From NCBI GenBank assembly GCA_029861655.1, contig JAOTZA010000224.1, positions 1-5,445 of the forward strand: a DNA stretch of 5,445 nt. Reading direction: 5' to 3'. The DNA is from Acidobacteriota bacterium (GTDB taxonomy: Bacteria > Acidobacteriota > Thermoanaerobaculia > Multivoradales > JAHEKO01). The notes beneath the pieces are model-generated. The model was not told where the DNA came from and searched no databases. It worked only from the letters and a program-made list of their open reading frames with translations. The stretch's first letter is position 1; every line of letters starts with the position of its first letter. Position numbers and translations under genes: made by a program. This document shows, piece after piece, positions 4,500 to 5,445 of this stretch.

Positions 4500-5445
4500 C
4501 TGCGCTTCGGTGCGGTCGCCCTGCTTTTGCTCGCGGCGGCATGGTGGTGGTCGCAGAGGGGTACTGCCGTGAGGCCCGTTGAACGAGTGTCGGAGGATTT
4601 GCCCAAGGCACCGCAGGTCGTTTCTCAGCGCTCGGCGGGGCGGGCGGCCGAACCTCCGGATCCGGCGTGGCTCGCAGCTGCTCGCGATGTGATGACCGAT
4701 GAGCGGGAAGAACGTTGCGGGCCCTATCTGATGTTGACCGACAGCCGAGATCCACGGATCGGCGGAGTCTGCGAGCGGATCGGAGCTGCGCTCGACGGGG
4801 AATACCGGAATCTCTATGGCATCGAGCCGGTGGGGGAGCCAAAGGGAGCGGTGCTGGTTTTTTCGCGGGCGGCGGAGTTTCGCGCTTTTGCCTCGGAGGT
4901 GGGCCACGTACGGGTCGGTTATGCGGGCTTTTCTCGAGCGACTCGAGGAGTCGTGGCGCTCTCGAGCGATGGCCTCGCAGCCGTTGAGATGGCCCCGACC
5001 CTCGCCCACGAGCTGACCCATCTGGTCAACCGCCGTGCGCTCGGGAGTGATCTGCCGAGATGGCTTGCCGAGGGTCTGGCGGACGGGATCGGTGACACCG
5101 CTGGGGCGGGAGGTCTGGGTGTCCTGGAGGGTTTCGTCGGAGTCGAGGCGCAGCGTCGAAGGCTGCTCGAAGCCTATGGGGCCGACCGTGTACCAAGGAT
5201 CGAGCGTCTCGTAGCACTCGAGCGTTCGGACTTCGACCGGGAAGTGGTCTCGTACGACTACGAGCAGAGCGCTCTGCTGGTGCGGTTTCTTCTTCTCGAC
5301 CCTGAGTTGGCGCCGAAGCTCCGGTCCCTGCTCGGGCGCCTCGCGTCGGGCGAGCGCTACGAGCCGCAAATGTTGACAGACGAGTTGGCCCTCGACGGGG
5401 AGTCTCTCGAAGTGCGCTTCAGAAGCTGGTTTGGCGGAGCCGGAT
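4491..5445 (+). CDS. Membrane-anchored or secreted HEXXH zinc metallopeptidase, peptidase-MA/DUF1570-like (3' end missing)
   Basis: The frame opens at GTG 4491 and stays open to the window end, giving 318 residues. A short basic start and hydrophobic segment (LRFGAVALLLLAAAWWW, residues 4-20) form a signal anchor or signal peptide with no lipobox cysteine, so the catalytic part should lie outside the cytoplasmic membrane. A Pro/Arg/Ala-rich linker follows to about residue 60. Zinc-binding HELTH is at 173-177, and Glu194 in LPRWLAEGLAD, 17 residues after the second histidine, is the likely third ligand, as in gluzincins. The preceding stretch (GPYLMLTDSRDPRIG, then AVLVFSRAAEFRAF and YAGFSRATRGVVAL) resembles the N-terminal part of peptidase-MA-like and DUF1570-like domains. 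Cys76 and Cys94 could form a disulfide. The end (EVRFRSWFGGAG) looks close to the domain's usual finish. Substrate unknown. It lies 20 bases after the transporter stop, so co-transcription is likely; a shared function is not shown. The family assignment is from motif recognition only. Confidence 0.85.
   Translation, partial: MRALRFGAVALLLLAAAWWWSQRGTAVRPVERVSEDLPKAPQVVSQRSAGRAAEPPDPAWLAAARDVMTDEREERCGPYLMLTDSRDPRIGGVCERIGAALDGEYRNLYGIEPVGEPKGAVLVFSRAAEFRAFASEVGHVRVGYAGFSRATRGVVALSSDGLAAVEMAPTLAHELTHLVNRRALGSDLPRWLAEGLADGIGDTAGAGGLGVLEGFVGVEAQRRRLLEAYGADRVPRIERLVALERSDFDREVVSYDYEQSALLVRFLLLDPELAPKLRSLLGRLASGERYEPQMLTDELALDGESLEVRFRSWFGGAG

Noticed and set aside
4362..5369. Long minus-strand frame of 335 codons
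   Set aside because: It runs antisense to the transporter end and the HEXXH protease, which have clear motifs and a Shine-Dalgarno. Its own translation is Arg/Pro/Ser/His-rich with no domain.

Overview
The window is about 5.4 kb of GC-rich bacterial DNA with five protein-coding genes, two of which run off the ends. I see no rRNA, tRNA, CRISPR array or mobile element. High GC, frequent GTG starts and the gene families (PQQ-type propeller with EF-hands, small secreted c-type cytochrome, AstE/ASPA-like zinc deacylase, DASS transporter, membrane-anchored HEXXH protease) suggest an environmental Gram-negative chromosome. Acidobacteriota or a similar deep-branching phylum is a reasonable guess, but no marker gene is present and this stays low confidence.

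Layout. Positions 2-964 (+) hold the 3' part of a PQQ-like beta-propeller gene carrying an inserted pair of EF-hand loops. Positions 966-1484 (-) hold a secreted single-haem cytochrome c that converges on the propeller gene with one base between the two stop codons. The 190-base gap at 1485-1674 has a strong hairpin covering the cytochrome ribosome binding site and a terminator-like hairpin behind the next gene. Positions 1675-2868 (-) hold a zinc-dependent deacylase of the succinylglutamate desuccinylase/aspartoacylase branch of the M14 family. A 162-base divergent spacer (2869-3030) contains a long inverted repeat and a possible minus-strand promoter. Positions 3031-4470 (+) hold a DASS/SLC13 transporter. 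A short 8-bp tandem repeat links its stop codon to the start of a membrane-anchored HEXXH metallopeptidase gene at 4491-5445 (+), which is still open at the window end.

How they may work together. The divergent transporter and deacylase suggest uptake of an N-acylated amino acid or similar dicarboxylate followed by hydrolysis, possibly under one shared operator; this is inference from gene families and arrangement. The protease is probably co-transcribed with the transporter. The propeller and cytochrome are both probably exported proteins, but they are convergent, so a functional link is not shown.

No clearly new system is visible. The points most worth checking are the hairpin masking the cytochrome Shine-Dalgarno, the 9-bp perfect inverted repeat in the divergent promoter region, the octamer repeat that places a stop in every frame at the transporter-protease junction, and the replaced sodium-site motifs in the transporter.
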